A DNA stretch of 64,000 bases from Sulfurospirillum sp001602955 (lineage in GTDB: Bacteria; Campylobacterota; Campylobacteria; Campylobacterales; Sulfurospirillaceae): NCBI GenBank assembly GCA_001602955.1, contig LVAC01000006.1:62001-126000 (forward strand), in the 5' to 3' direction. Below, piece by piece: positions 43,517-51,944 of this stretch. Position numbers and translations under genes: made by a program. The stretch's first letter is position 1. Every line of letters begins with the position of its first letter. Below the pieces are notes generated by a model, which did no database searches, was not told the origin of the DNA, and saw nothing but the letters and a program-made list of their open reading frames with translations.

Positions 43517-44523
43517 CAAGCACCTCTTTTGGGTGTAAGTAAAAGATAAAAAATCGTAAAGCAAAGAGCATAAAGAAAGAAAATATAAACATCGTCTCGC
43601 ACTTTAAATCCTAACCCTATATACGAAAAAAATCCTTGCAAAAGCCCTAAAATAATAACCGTTCTTCGCGTATTGCCGTTTTGCAATTGAAAAATCATAT
43701 GGTGTATATGGGTTTTATCGGCATGCAGAGGGCTTTGATGGTTAAGGATGCGTCGTAACATCACGATCAACGTATCTAAAATTGGAATAGCCGCTAAAAG
43801 CAAGATGGAAATAGCCGTTATATATGCTTTTTGAATCGAATAAAGCGTCAGCATCGCAATAATAAAACCTATCGTTAAACTACCGCTATCACCCATAAAA
43901 ATTTTAGCCGGATGCCAATTCAGGACTAAAAATCCTACCAAAGCACTGATCAAGCCTATGGACGTATAAAACAAAAAAAGATCTTCATATTTCCATCCGA
44001 TATAAAAAAACGCCGCTAAAATAACTAACGCTATACACGAAGCTAACCCGTCTAAGCCGTCGATCAGATTAAGAGCGCTCACAAATCCGCTAATCGCAAA
44101 TGCGCAAAACGCCAATGCCGCCCAGAAAGTAAAAACAATTTCATGTCCAAAAAAGATTCCGAACCGTTGAATATCAAATCCGTTCAGATACAACAATCCT
44201 CCGGCACATGCCGTAATAAGTAGTTTAAGCCTTGCGGGTACCGATCGAATATCGTCCCAAAGTCCTGTCACAAAAACCAAAGTCAAGGGTAATAACGCTA
44301 CCGCGTTGTCAAGAGGATTGAAAAGAATAAAGGCATAAACAAACGCACCAAAAATAGCAATGCCGCCGCTTCGAGGAACCACGCGATCATGCGAACTACG
44401 ATCGTTGGGAATATCTAAAATATTGATGCGTTTTTGATAATAAACCAAAAAAACGTTTAAACTTAACGATACGCTAAAAACCGTCAAGCATTTGAACAAG
44501 ACAAAAGTATCGATCAGTGCCAA
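43516..44523 (-). CDS. WecA-like polyprenyl-phosphate GlcNAc-1-phosphate transferase
   Basis: Starts glycan assembly by moving a sugar-1-phosphate, probably GlcNAc-1-P, to undecaprenyl phosphate. The 335-residue protein has about ten helices and the family motifs GLWDDIRS, ALNLIDGLDGLA, MGDSGS and HADKTHIHH. It starts with TTG at 44523; AAGGA 6 bases upstream is the end of a TGACATGTAAGGA repeat copy, and no ATG is available. Next to pglB it would take the place of C. jejuni PglC as priming enzyme, although it could also prime O-antigen. Confidence 0.88.
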   Translation of the reverse strand: MALIDTFVLFKCLTVFSVSLSLNVFLVYYQKRINILDIPNDRSSHDRVVPRSGGIAIFGAFVYAFILFNPLDNAVALLPLTLVFVTGLWDDIRSVPARLKLLITACAGGLLYLNGFDIQRFGIFFGHEIVFTFWAALAFCAFAISGFVSALNLIDGLDGLASCIALVILAAFFYIGWKYEDLFLFYTSIGLISALVGFLVLNWHPAKIFMGDSGSLTIGFIIAMLTLYSIQKAYITAISILLLAAIPILDTLIVMLRRILNHQSPLHADKTHIHHMIFQLQNGNTRRTVIILGLLQGFFSYIGLGFKVRDDVYIFFLYALCFTIFYLLLTPKRGA

Positions 44524-44552
44524 CGTACGTCCTTACATGTCATGTTTAGGCT

Positions 44553-44558
44553 ATTATA
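44553..44558 (-). promoter_or_regulatory. Probable -10 box (TATAAT) of the wecA-like/pglB/pglG/his run
   Basis: Minus-strand TATAAT in AAACTATAATAGCC, 29 bases before the wecA-like TTG. The leader would contain the TTACATGTCA copy at 44533-44542. It lies in the only sizeable gap of the region. Confidence 0.5.
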
Positions 44559-44587
44559 GTTTAAAAGAGTTTAAAGCTCGATAGAAG

Positions 44588-45352
44588 TTAAATCGATGGT
44601 AGTAAACACTGATTTCGATATCCTGTAATTTTTGCAGGATATTTTGACAAAATTTTAAATATCGTACTTCGAATACCGTTTTCTCGACAAGCTCTTAGTT
44701 GTTCAACAGAATTTAGATAGAGGCTTCGAAACGATGTACTAATCCCTCCCAAGCGCATCTTAACAATCGGCATTTGCAAATAGGTATAGCTGATACGATG
44801 GACCGCTAGTAAACGCAGTAATAATTCAAAGTCGGCGGCAATTCGATAATTCGTTTTAAAAGCTCCGTATATCTCATAAAGCTCTCGTCGGCAAAAAAAC
44901 GTCGGATGCGCCGGCATCCAACCGTACGCAAATTTTTCAGGCGTGCAATGACTACTATCGTAATAGCGTATAACTTTATTCAAATTCGCCGCTCTCACGT
45001 AAACCAAATCCGCAAAAACACTTTGCGTCTTCGATTGATAAAAGGCTTGCACGATTTCTTCAATGACGTGATCATGTAGGTACATATCGTCGCTATTCAA
45101 AAACCCTACGACGTCTCCGGTAGCAAGCTTAATACCTTTATTCATTGCATCGTAAACTCCATGATCGGGTTCGCTGATAAACTGTGTGATTTGAGTGCCG
45201 TAAGTATTCACGATATCAATCGTTCCATCGGTACTTGCACCGTCTACAACAATGTATTCAATATTAGAATACGTTTGTGAAAGTACCGAGTCAATAGCGG
45301 TTTTAATCACATCTACGTTGTTATAAACAACCGTGATAATGGAAATTTTCAT
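44588..45352 (-). CDS. Family 2 glycosyltransferase
   Basis: Adds one sugar from a nucleotide donor during glycan assembly. From the ATG at 45352 it is 254 residues, starting MKISIITVVYNN, with the GT2 motifs VVDGASTDGT and FLNSDD (DxD-like) in a GT-A fold. A longer frame from 45409 lies inside the upstream gene and is rejected; the chosen ATG has a 4-base ATGA overlap with the aminotransferase gene. Sequence resembles the second GT2 in this cluster. It is the last gene of the long surface-glycan run. Confidence 0.9.
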   Translation of the reverse strand: MKISIITVVYNNVDVIKTAIDSVLSQTYSNIEYIVVDGASTDGTIDIVNTYGTQITQFISEPDHGVYDAMNKGIKLATGDVVGFLNSDDMYLHDHVIEEIVQAFYQSKTQSVFADLVYVRAANLNKVIRYYDSSHCTPEKFAYGWMPAHPTFFCRRELYEIYGAFKTNYRIAADFELLLRLLAVHRISYTYLQMPIVKMRLGGISTSFRSLYLNSVEQLRACRENGIRSTIFKILSKYPAKITGYRNQCLLPSI

Positions 45353-46434
45353 TCTGAAAACGCTTTTAAAGATGCACACACATATGCGATATCCTCTTTC
45401 GTATGGCAATAAGAAATAGGTAAGCTAAGCGTTGTCGCATGAATTTCCTCCGAAAGAGGATACGTACCCTCCAAGATTCCCTTCATCGCTTCTTGTTTAT
45501 GCGGGGGAAAAGGATAATGCACTTCCGTTTTAATACCGTGCTCCAAAAGGTATTGGCGTAATACATCACGTTTAGAATGGCGAATATTGAAAATATGGTA
45601 AACATCAAAAAAATCTTCGTGAACATGAGGCAAAATGAAACGTTCATCTAAACATTCCAAATAAATACGCGCCAATGCTCGCTTATGTGCATTAATTTCA
45701 TCTAAAGCCTTTAGCTTTATCGATAAGAACCCTGCTTGTATTTCATCAAGCCTTGAGTTAAAACCTAAATAGTCATTATAATATTTAGTCGATGATCCGT
45801 AATTTCGTAAAGAGAGTAAGGCATGATATAAAGTTTCATCATCGGTAATAATTGCTCCGGCATCACCTAATGCACCTAAGTTTTTAGTCGGATAGAAACT
45901 AAAACACCCTACCCCGAATGTTCCTGCCTTTCGATGTCGATACATCGCTCCGTGTGCTTGAGCAACATCTTCAATAATTTTAAGATCATAGGCTTCTGCA
46001 AGGTCGACAATCGGCTGCATATCGCATACTTTACCGTAGAGATGAACTGCCAAAATCGCTTTGGTATTCGGCGTAATTTTTGCTTCTATTTTAGCAGGAT
46101 CGATTGTATAGGCTTGCAAATCAGGTTCGACCAATACGGGTTTATAACCATTTCGTATGATTGCCAAAATTGTAGCGATATACGTATTAGACGGAACAAT
46201 AATTTCACTTTGAGGAGGAAACGCACATGCATTTAATGCCAAAATAAGTGCATCGAGCCCTGAAGCCACGCCGATACAGTATTTGACTCCGTGATAGTGA
46301 GCAAATTCCTCTTCAAAGCGTTTTACATTATTTCCTAATATGTACCATCCGCTTTGTAAAAACGATTCAAAACTCTTTCGGTAGTCTGTAAAAAATTTTT
46401 GGTTTACTTTATGAAGATTTTCATATTCGATCAT
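45349..46434 (-). CDS. DegT-family sugar aminotransferase (FdtB/QdtB-like)
   Basis: PLP enzyme that aminates a keto-sugar nucleotide. The 361-residue protein has the DegT/DnrJ/EryC1/StrS motifs: SGLDALILAL near 60, EDVAQAHGA with the PLP-pairing Asp, and SFYPTKNLGALGDAGAI with the PLP lysine (about 187). It follows the FdtA/QdtA-like isomerase with a 4-base overlap. That pair converts dTDP-4-keto-6-deoxyglucose to a 3-amino-3,6-dideoxyhexose (Fuc3N or Qui3N) in other bacteria. rmlA and rmlB, needed for the precursor, are not in the window. Confidence 0.85.
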   Translation of the reverse strand: MIEYENLHKVNQKFFTDYRKSFESFLQSGWYILGNNVKRFEEEFAHYHGVKYCIGVASGLDALILALNACAFPPQSEIIVPSNTYIATILAIIRNGYKPVLVEPDLQAYTIDPAKIEAKITPNTKAILAVHLYGKVCDMQPIVDLAEAYDLKIIEDVAQAHGAMYRHRKAGTFGVGCFSFYPTKNLGALGDAGAIITDDETLYHALLSLRNYGSSTKYYNDYLGFNSRLDEIQAGFLSIKLKALDEINAHKRALARIYLECLDERFILPHVHEDFFDVYHIFNIRHSKRDVLRQYLLEHGIKTEVHYPFPPHKQEAMKGILEGTYPLSEEIHATTLSLPISYCHTKEDIAYVCASLKAFSE

Positions 46435-46796
46435 TCGCCGTAAGCCTCTTTAATATAGTCGTTTCTATCATAATATTCTGATGAAAGCACCAATAAGACA
46501 CTCCCTTTGGAGAAATGATCCATAGTATGCCAATCACGTGGGTCTAATACCAAACATTGAGTCGGTTTATCCAACACGACTGTACGCTTTTTTTCTCCGT
46601 CATAGATATCAATTTCACACTGACCGCTAACGCACACAAGTGCTTGGATTGCTTTTTTATGACGATGCCCGCCTCTTTGTTTTTGAACGTCGTATATCCA
46701 ATAGATACGTTTGATCTCGAACGGCAATACCTTTTCAATAACGCTTAAAGCACCTCTATCATCGCGAAATGTCGGTAAATTAATAATAGTTGCCAT
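46431..46796 (-). CDS. FdtA/QdtA-like sugar 3,4-ketoisomerase (cupin)
   Basis: A 121-residue WxcM-like cupin that moves the keto group of dTDP-4-keto-6-deoxyglucose from C4 to C3. It begins with LPTFRDDRGALSVIEKVLPFEIKRIYWIYD and has the GGHRHKKAIQALVCVSG and DPRDWHTMDHF motifs with the catalytic histidines typical of FdtA/QdtA. Sequence alone cannot tell which epimer is made. It overlaps the next GT2 gene upstream by 17 bases. Confidence 0.85.
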   Translation of the reverse strand: MATIINLPTFRDDRGALSVIEKVLPFEIKRIYWIYDVQKQRGGHRHKKAIQALVCVSGQCEIDIYDGEKKRTVVLDKPTQCLVLDPRDWHTMDHFSKGSVLLVLSSEYYDRNDYIKEAYGE

Positions 46797-47541
46797 ACTT
46801 GCCCTTCCAGTAATGCCCTAACGATATAAAAAATCCGTACACAATAAACGGCAATGCCATAATACTCAAAATACCTTTACGTTTAAAAGCGACATGTAAA
46901 GCCTCTAAATGATTTCGTACAAAATTTTGAGCACCTGCACCCCCAGTAAGATAGACAACAAAAGGTTCATCGATGCGTTTATATTCTTGAATCCGAGATA
47001 CTAAATCAAAATAGGAATCTAACTCAGCTTTATAGCGATACGCCAACGAGTAAGGAGTTATCTTCTCTTTTTTGATGAACATCGCCTGATGGCACAACGT
47101 CCCTGTACCCCAAAATAAAAGATTCAACGTCGTAAACTCTTTGGGATGAACATATAGCCCCTCTTTTGCATCTAATAAAATACCTCCGTAGACCAAATCA
47201 AGCCTCGTATTTTTCGTTATTGTAGAGGCAACCAAGGAGAGAATATGCGAGCTTGCCAAAAAATCTCCTGCATTTAAAAAAACAATCCACTCTCCCGTTA
47301 CAAGTTTCAAGCCTTTATTCATCGCATCATAAATGCCACTGTCTTTTTCACTAATCCAAACAACCGGATACGATGCGTATTTTTGAATGAGCGCAATCGT
47401 ACCGTCACTCGAACCACCGTCGATAATAATATATTCGACAGAAGAATAGTCTTGTTCCAAAACCGATAAAATAGTTTGTTCCAAAAGCGTAACAGCATTA
47501 TAAACAACGGTAATAATCGATATTTTTGGTAACGTTTTCAT
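46780..47541 (-). CDS. Family 2 glycosyltransferase
   Basis: A 253-residue GT-A glycosyltransferase beginning KISIITVVYNAV, with IIDGGSSDGT, IYDAMNKGL and FLNAGD motifs. It is clearly a relative of the GT2 at 44588-45352 (the SIITVVYN, DGT and YDAMNKG blocks align), suggesting old duplication or joint transfer. A short hydrophobic C-terminus (about 232-248) may associate with the membrane. Donor and acceptor unknown. Confidence 0.88.
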   Translation of the reverse strand: MKTLPKISIITVVYNAVTLLEQTILSVLEQDYSSVEYIIIDGGSSDGTIALIQKYASYPVVWISEKDSGIYDAMNKGLKLVTGEWIVFLNAGDFLASSHILSLVASTITKNTRLDLVYGGILLDAKEGLYVHPKEFTTLNLLFWGTGTLCHQAMFIKKEKITPYSLAYRYKAELDSYFDLVSRIQEYKRIDEPFVVYLTGGAGAQNFVRNHLEALHVAFKRKGILSIMALPFIVYGFFISLGHYWKGKYGNYY

Positions 47542-48557
47542 GCGATAAAACTCTTTTTATCAAAAATTCTTTGGCGACTGAAAAGTTTTCTGTAAAAAAA
47601 TTTCAACGGCAGCAACCAATCTTCTTTAAGACGCGAAAGCATGTATAAAAGCGTATATCCCTCAACAGAAACCGGTTTTTGTAAAAATACAAATTGCTCT
47701 CCTACCGTATGGGTTAACATTTCAAGATGCCTGACATATGGCTTGTAAAGGTACATTCTGTCGCTTTGGCTTAAACGATACACACTCAATTCTATTTGGT
47801 CATTATTCAAAAAACGTAATGCGTGAAAATGGTAAAAGATAACTTCAAATTTTGCATATGTTTTTTTCTCGATACCGTATAATGTTGAGCCTTCTTGCAC
47901 CAAAGTATATTGCTGAATGTTCCACGGTGCAACGCCGCCGCCTAAGTGACGTAAAACATGCACTCCATCAAACATACTCGTCCAATGATCCAAATACATC
48001 TGATCTCCAAACTTCCCGTCTTCGTAACGAGCGAAACACCACTCGCTACACGCGTTTTGCCACCATGAGAGGACTTTTATACCACGCTCATCGTTCTTAA
48101 ATGTTACGAATTGGACGCAATAAATACCGCTAGTCGCACTTTGGTCGTACATCGGCGTATAGCGATGTTCAGTAATTAAAACCGACGCATTTTGCATCTC
48201 ATTGACCAAAACGGATGGATCGGAAAAAAAATACACATCGGCATCAAGATAGGTACAATGTTCAAGCCCAAAGCGCTCAATCGCGTAACGAATCACAAAA
48301 GGCGTACATGTCCAACAGTATTCACCTTTCGTTCTTTCTTGTTTGATGCGTTTAAGTGTTTCGTCCTCAAACATTTCTAACGAGATGATAGTAGCATGCT
48401 CAAGGTCTAATTTCACAAGTGTTTCAAACGACAAATCGTCAAACGCAAAAATATAAAGATGAAACTTTTTACAATGCATACTGAGCGACTCATACATGGC
48501 AAGTCCGCGCGTTAAATAAGCACTATCAAAAAGGGTGCAAAAGTTATACTTAGCCAT
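47538..48557 (-). CDS. Putative GT8-like glycosyltransferase
   Basis: A 339-residue protein beginning MAKYNFCTLFDSAYLTRGLAMYESL, with a DxD motif in YLDADVYFFSDP (about 114-125) and GKFGDQMYLDHW, the pattern of GT-A enzymes close to family 8. The first ATG of the longer frame (48596) is deep in the previous gene; the ATG at 48557 overlaps that gene by 8 bases and is preferred. Donor and acceptor unknown. Confidence 0.75.
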   Translation of the reverse strand: MAKYNFCTLFDSAYLTRGLAMYESLSMHCKKFHLYIFAFDDLSFETLVKLDLEHATIISLEMFEDETLKRIKQERTKGEYCWTCTPFVIRYAIERFGLEHCTYLDADVYFFSDPSVLVNEMQNASVLITEHRYTPMYDQSATSGIYCVQFVTFKNDERGIKVLSWWQNACSEWCFARYEDGKFGDQMYLDHWTSMFDGVHVLRHLGGGVAPWNIQQYTLVQEGSTLYGIEKKTYAKFEVIFYHFHALRFLNNDQIELSVYRLSQSDRMYLYKPYVRHLEMLTHTVGEQFVFLQKPVSVEGYTLLYMLSRLKEDWLLPLKFFYRKLFSRQRIFDKKSFIA

Positions 48558-49500
48558 GAAAAAGCCTTCGGATTTTATTGAATACTTTATGCACATAGAT
48601 TAGCGGTATCTTTCGCCGCATACGTGAAAGTGCATACATCAAGGCTTTTTCAAAAACCTCATCGTGATACGATGTCAATGCTTGACGCGCCAAATCAATC
48701 GCAAAACCGTATTGCCTTAAAGAAAGTGCTATTGCGCAACCTAGTAAGTACTCTCTTTTGTCAAATGACTCTTCTTGAGCATAGGTATTCATATATGTTA
48801 ATTCAGCCCATGCCGTCGATTCTTCCAATACGTAGCGAAAATCGTATAACCTGTCGATAAAATTGGGAAAATATTGTTTCATCGAACTACGGCTTATGCG
48901 TTGTGTTCCGCGAGGAGTCATACGCATGAGCCAAAAAGGCTCTTGCGCCATATAACGCAATACTTCAAATAAAAAATCTTCTTTTTCATACGCGTTAATA
49001 ATGCCCGGCTCAAACTCAGCAATCGCTATTTTTTGGCGAAGTAAAGAAGGTAGGGAATTAAAAATTCTTAAATCCGTACCTTGGGAATCCGTTTTAAACC
49101 AATCAATGTAGTCAAGGCCTAAAACGTTTAATGCCTCATTCATACTCGTCGCTTGCATGGTGACACTTTTTTCTATATCAAAAAGTTCACTAAACGCCCA
49201 GTGTTTAAGCTCTTGCTGATTAGGTTTTAAACGGCTTGAACAATACGGAGATTTGGTTAAGTAAAAAGGCGTATCGTGTGTGGATTCGGCAACAAGTTTA
49301 TTAAAAACATACAATCTTCGATAGCCTGCCGTCGTGCTTTCGACAAATTGCGTCTCACGCTCATCCGCATCAAACGCAATGCAAATAGCATAAGGCGCTA
49401 ACATTTTCCAAGAAGTATGCAGTGTGCCAGAAGCTCCCACATCTACCAAGACGGGCGGCTTATGTTTAAATTCGTTATGCGTTAAGAGTTCTTTTATCAT
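48550..49500 (-). CDS. FkbM-family methyltransferase
   Basis: A 316-residue SAM-dependent methyltransferase of the FkbM type, with LVDVGASGTLHTSW (SAM-binding glycine motif), FDADERE, and IDWFKTDSQGTDLRI (about 185-200). In polysaccharide loci such enzymes O-methylate sugars. It overlaps the upstream gene by 4 bases. The C-terminal 100 residues go beyond the usual FkbM domain and show no known motif. Confidence 0.8.
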   Translation of the reverse strand: MIKELLTHNEFKHKPPVLVDVGASGTLHTSWKMLAPYAICIAFDADERETQFVESTTAGYRRLYVFNKLVAESTHDTPFYLTKSPYCSSRLKPNQQELKHWAFSELFDIEKSVTMQATSMNEALNVLGLDYIDWFKTDSQGTDLRIFNSLPSLLRQKIAIAEFEPGIINAYEKEDFLFEVLRYMAQEPFWLMRMTPRGTQRISRSSMKQYFPNFIDRLYDFRYVLEESTAWAELTYMNTYAQEESFDKREYLLGCAIALSLRQYGFAIDLARQALTSYHDEVFEKALMYALSRMRRKIPLIYVHKVFNKIRRLFHG

Positions 49501-50318
49501 CGATTTTTCCGTTGATAGATAAAGCCTTTATAAATTGCCTCGTCATTTTCAGACAAATAAATGATTAACTCCGGCATAGCGTGAAACTCCTCGACCAAAT
49601 CATAGTTTGATTCAAAAAGAGCGTTAAACGTATCTTGAGCAAATATCCAGCAAGGATAACTTGCTTCGTAGATTTGAGGAGGCACATGTTGAACACATAG
49701 GCGCTCTTTCCCGCTTTTTGAAAACGGTGTCAAATCAACGATAATATATTCAAAGTCATACGCAAAAATCTCGTGCAAAAATTCATAAGGCTTCTCTAAA
49801 TATTGAAGAACACTTGAAAGCAAAAGAACATTAGGCTTTTGATGTGTCACACATGTTTTAACGTCATAAAAAAACGTTAATGTTTTTGTTTCAAACTCTT
49901 TGATGCCCAAATCGACAAAATGTTTTTGCTCGACGACATTCCATGAAACGTCTTTTAAGCCGTCTAAAAATTTTTTATTTTGAAAGTAGGTACTTCCTAA
50001 ACTTCCTCCAAAATCAACAACATGTAACTTTCCTTGCATTCGTGAAGACGCGTACATAAGGCCACTCAAAAGCGGCCACGAATATTCTATCGTATCAAAT
50101 AAAACGCCGTCACGCTCATAGACAGCCTTACCTTCCTTTACTTGCGTTATAGCGTCATAGACTTTTTCGATAATCTTTTCATTATCGTAGTTTCCGGCAT
50201 CGCATTTTGCTTCTTCCCATGAGGCATAATTTCCAAGCCATCCGTATCGACGGTGTTTCAAGCGCCTCAAATATCGCAATACAAAAGGTGGCAACAGCTC
50301 TTTAACCCATGTTCGCAT
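49497..50318 (-). CDS. Putative methyltransferase, TIGR04325-like
   Basis: A 273-residue protein with WLGNYASWEEAK near the N-terminus, VVDFGGSLGSTYFQNKKFL as SAM-binding motif (about 107-125), LLLSSVLQYLEKPYEFL, and VDLTPFS. These blocks match what I remember of the TIGR04325 group of putative methyltransferases found in surface-polysaccharide loci. Substrate unknown. It lies between a glycosyltransferase and an FkbM enzyme and overlaps both neighbours. Confidence 0.72.
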   Translation of the reverse strand: MRTWVKELLPPFVLRYLRRLKHRRYGWLGNYASWEEAKCDAGNYDNEKIIEKVYDAITQVKEGKAVYERDGVLFDTIEYSWPLLSGLMYASSRMQGKLHVVDFGGSLGSTYFQNKKFLDGLKDVSWNVVEQKHFVDLGIKEFETKTLTFFYDVKTCVTHQKPNVLLLSSVLQYLEKPYEFLHEIFAYDFEYIIVDLTPFSKSGKERLCVQHVPPQIYEASYPCWIFAQDTFNALFESNYDLVEEFHAMPELIIYLSENDEAIYKGFIYQRKNR

Positions 50319-51207
50319 GACGTAAATATCCCACTATTTTAGTAATGATTTTTTCAAAAATATTGCGTTTTGATTGCAAAAAGTAGCCTCTGATTTTTGC
50401 CTTAGCCACTTTATCCTCTCTGATAGCGACGTTATTGAGCACAACATCAAAATTTAAAGCTACATCGTAAACCGTTGTAGCACTACAATGGGTGCCTTGT
50501 CCGTCTAAACCGATATTTTGCACGTAACTTTTCCCCGGATAAAGCGTTAAAGCGTCTTGAAGCAATGCCGAAAAATACCACCGTATCGCCCATGAGTTGT
50601 TTTTCCCTTGAATCTGGTCTTTTAGCATTTGCGTATACGCATACGCACCGTCAAAATCTGCTTCCTTTTGAAGTTTACGCTTATAGACTTCATCTAAGAG
50701 TTTCTGCCCGTTTGCTTCAAACCTATCCCAGCCTCGCCTCCATGTTGCCCAGCCCCAACAATCCGCACCCTTTAAAAAAAACGTATCGGGAAGTTCCGTG
50801 ACGGGATAAATATAACCGTGAATCGAAATGACATTCGGCTCATTTTCATACAATGTAAGTGCTTCATTCATATAGGTTAAAAAACAAGGACTCGTTACCA
50901 AATCATCTTCAAGAACGATGATTTTACCGTATTTATTAACGATATTTGTGACGCCATCAATAATAGAATTTGCCAATCCCCAGTTTTTTTCTCGCTCGAT
51001 AACGGTGACTTTTTTAAACCCTTCTATCGTTTGAAGATACTCCCTTACATTTCTTACATGTAAAGATACCGCATCGTTTTTTGCGCCGTCGCTGTAGATA
51101 AAAAGTTCACTCTCGTTTGCTAATGCGTTTTTTTGTAACGCTTCAACGGTTTGCTTCGTATGCCAAAGGCGATTATAGGTAAACAAAACGATAGGAGCTA
51201 AAGTCAT
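50302..51207 (-). CDS. Glycosyltransferase with GT-A fold
   Basis: A 301-residue protein beginning APIVLFTYNRLWHTKQTVEALQ, with FIYSDGAKN, REKNWGLANSIIDGV and the metal-binding IIVLEDDLVTSPCFL (EDD, about 96-98), and ADCWGWATWRRGWDRF. This set is typical of a group of GT2-like transferases related to GNT-I, common in LPS loci. A TTACATGTAA copy lies at 51054-51063, near the 5' end. Donor and acceptor unknown. Confidence 0.8.
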   Translation of the reverse strand: MTLAPIVLFTYNRLWHTKQTVEALQKNALANESELFIYSDGAKNDAVSLHVRNVREYLQTIEGFKKVTVIEREKNWGLANSIIDGVTNIVNKYGKIIVLEDDLVTSPCFLTYMNEALTLYENEPNVISIHGYIYPVTELPDTFFLKGADCWGWATWRRGWDRFEANGQKLLDEVYKRKLQKEADFDGAYAYTQMLKDQIQGKNNSWAIRWYFSALLQDALTLYPGKSYVQNIGLDGQGTHCSATTVYDVALNFDVVLNNVAIREDKVAKAKIRGYFLQSKRNIFEKIITKIVGYLRHANMG

Positions 51208-51944
51208 TTGTTTTTTACTTCTTCAAAATAGATTCTGTGTACGAAAAATACGGTATTGACCGTCTTGGCATAAACCTTATAGCCTAAATTCGTCATAAAC
51301 TTTACGATTTCATTGTCGCTTAAGCGCATCACATCAGTTTCTAAAACTTCCACCAAAACAACTTTAGGGCAATGCGTTAAAAAATCATTCGATTTAAGAA
51401 CTTTAAAATCCCATCCTTCAACATCGATGGACAAAAAATCAATTTTTTGCTTGCTAGGTAAATAGTCAGCAAAAATCTCTTTTAATGTACGTGTTTGTAA
51501 CGGTATTGTCGACGTAACAAAATACACTCCCTCTTCTTCGCGTTTTTGGGTTAGTGTTTCGGAAAATCCATTCAATGCAGGGTCATTGAAAACGTAATAT
51601 ATGAGTTCTTCGTTAGTATCTGAAACAGGAGCCTCTATGTTTATATCGCGAGGGCGCATTTTATCAAAAACTTTCATACTATTGGGCATCGCATCGATAT
51701 TGATACCGCACCAACCTTTACGGTAAAAAAGATAAGTATTTGAAAATCGCTTTGGATGATGCGCTCCGACATCAACGTAAAATCCATTTGCTTGATGCGA
51801 GAATAGCCGATTTAAAACCATATCCTCGCCTTCTTGAGCATACGATCGAGTAGCATACTCATGAAAATAATTGTTTTTGAACTCAATTAAATAATCGCGT
51901 ATTTGTTTTGGAATAATTGTTTTAAACCATTGTTTTATCATCAA
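51204..51944 (-). CDS. FkbM-family methyltransferase
   Basis: A 246-residue SAM-dependent methyltransferase with YAQEGEDMVLNRLF, FYVDVGAHHPKRFSNT (SAM motif), GINIDAMP and KIDFLSIDVEGWDFKVLKS, the classic FkbM domain. It differs clearly from the 316-residue FkbM gene at 48550, so the glycan may carry two methyl groups on different sugars. It overlaps the flippase gene by 23 bases. Confidence 0.88.
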   Translation of the reverse strand: MMIKQWFKTIIPKQIRDYLIEFKNNYFHEYATRSYAQEGEDMVLNRLFSHQANGFYVDVGAHHPKRFSNTYLFYRKGWCGINIDAMPNSMKVFDKMRPRDINIEAPVSDTNEELIYYVFNDPALNGFSETLTQKREEEGVYFVTSTIPLQTRTLKEIFADYLPSKQKIDFLSIDVEGWDFKVLKSNDFLTHCPKVVLVEVLETDVMRLSDNEIVKFMTNLGYKVYAKTVNTVFFVHRIYFEEVKNK

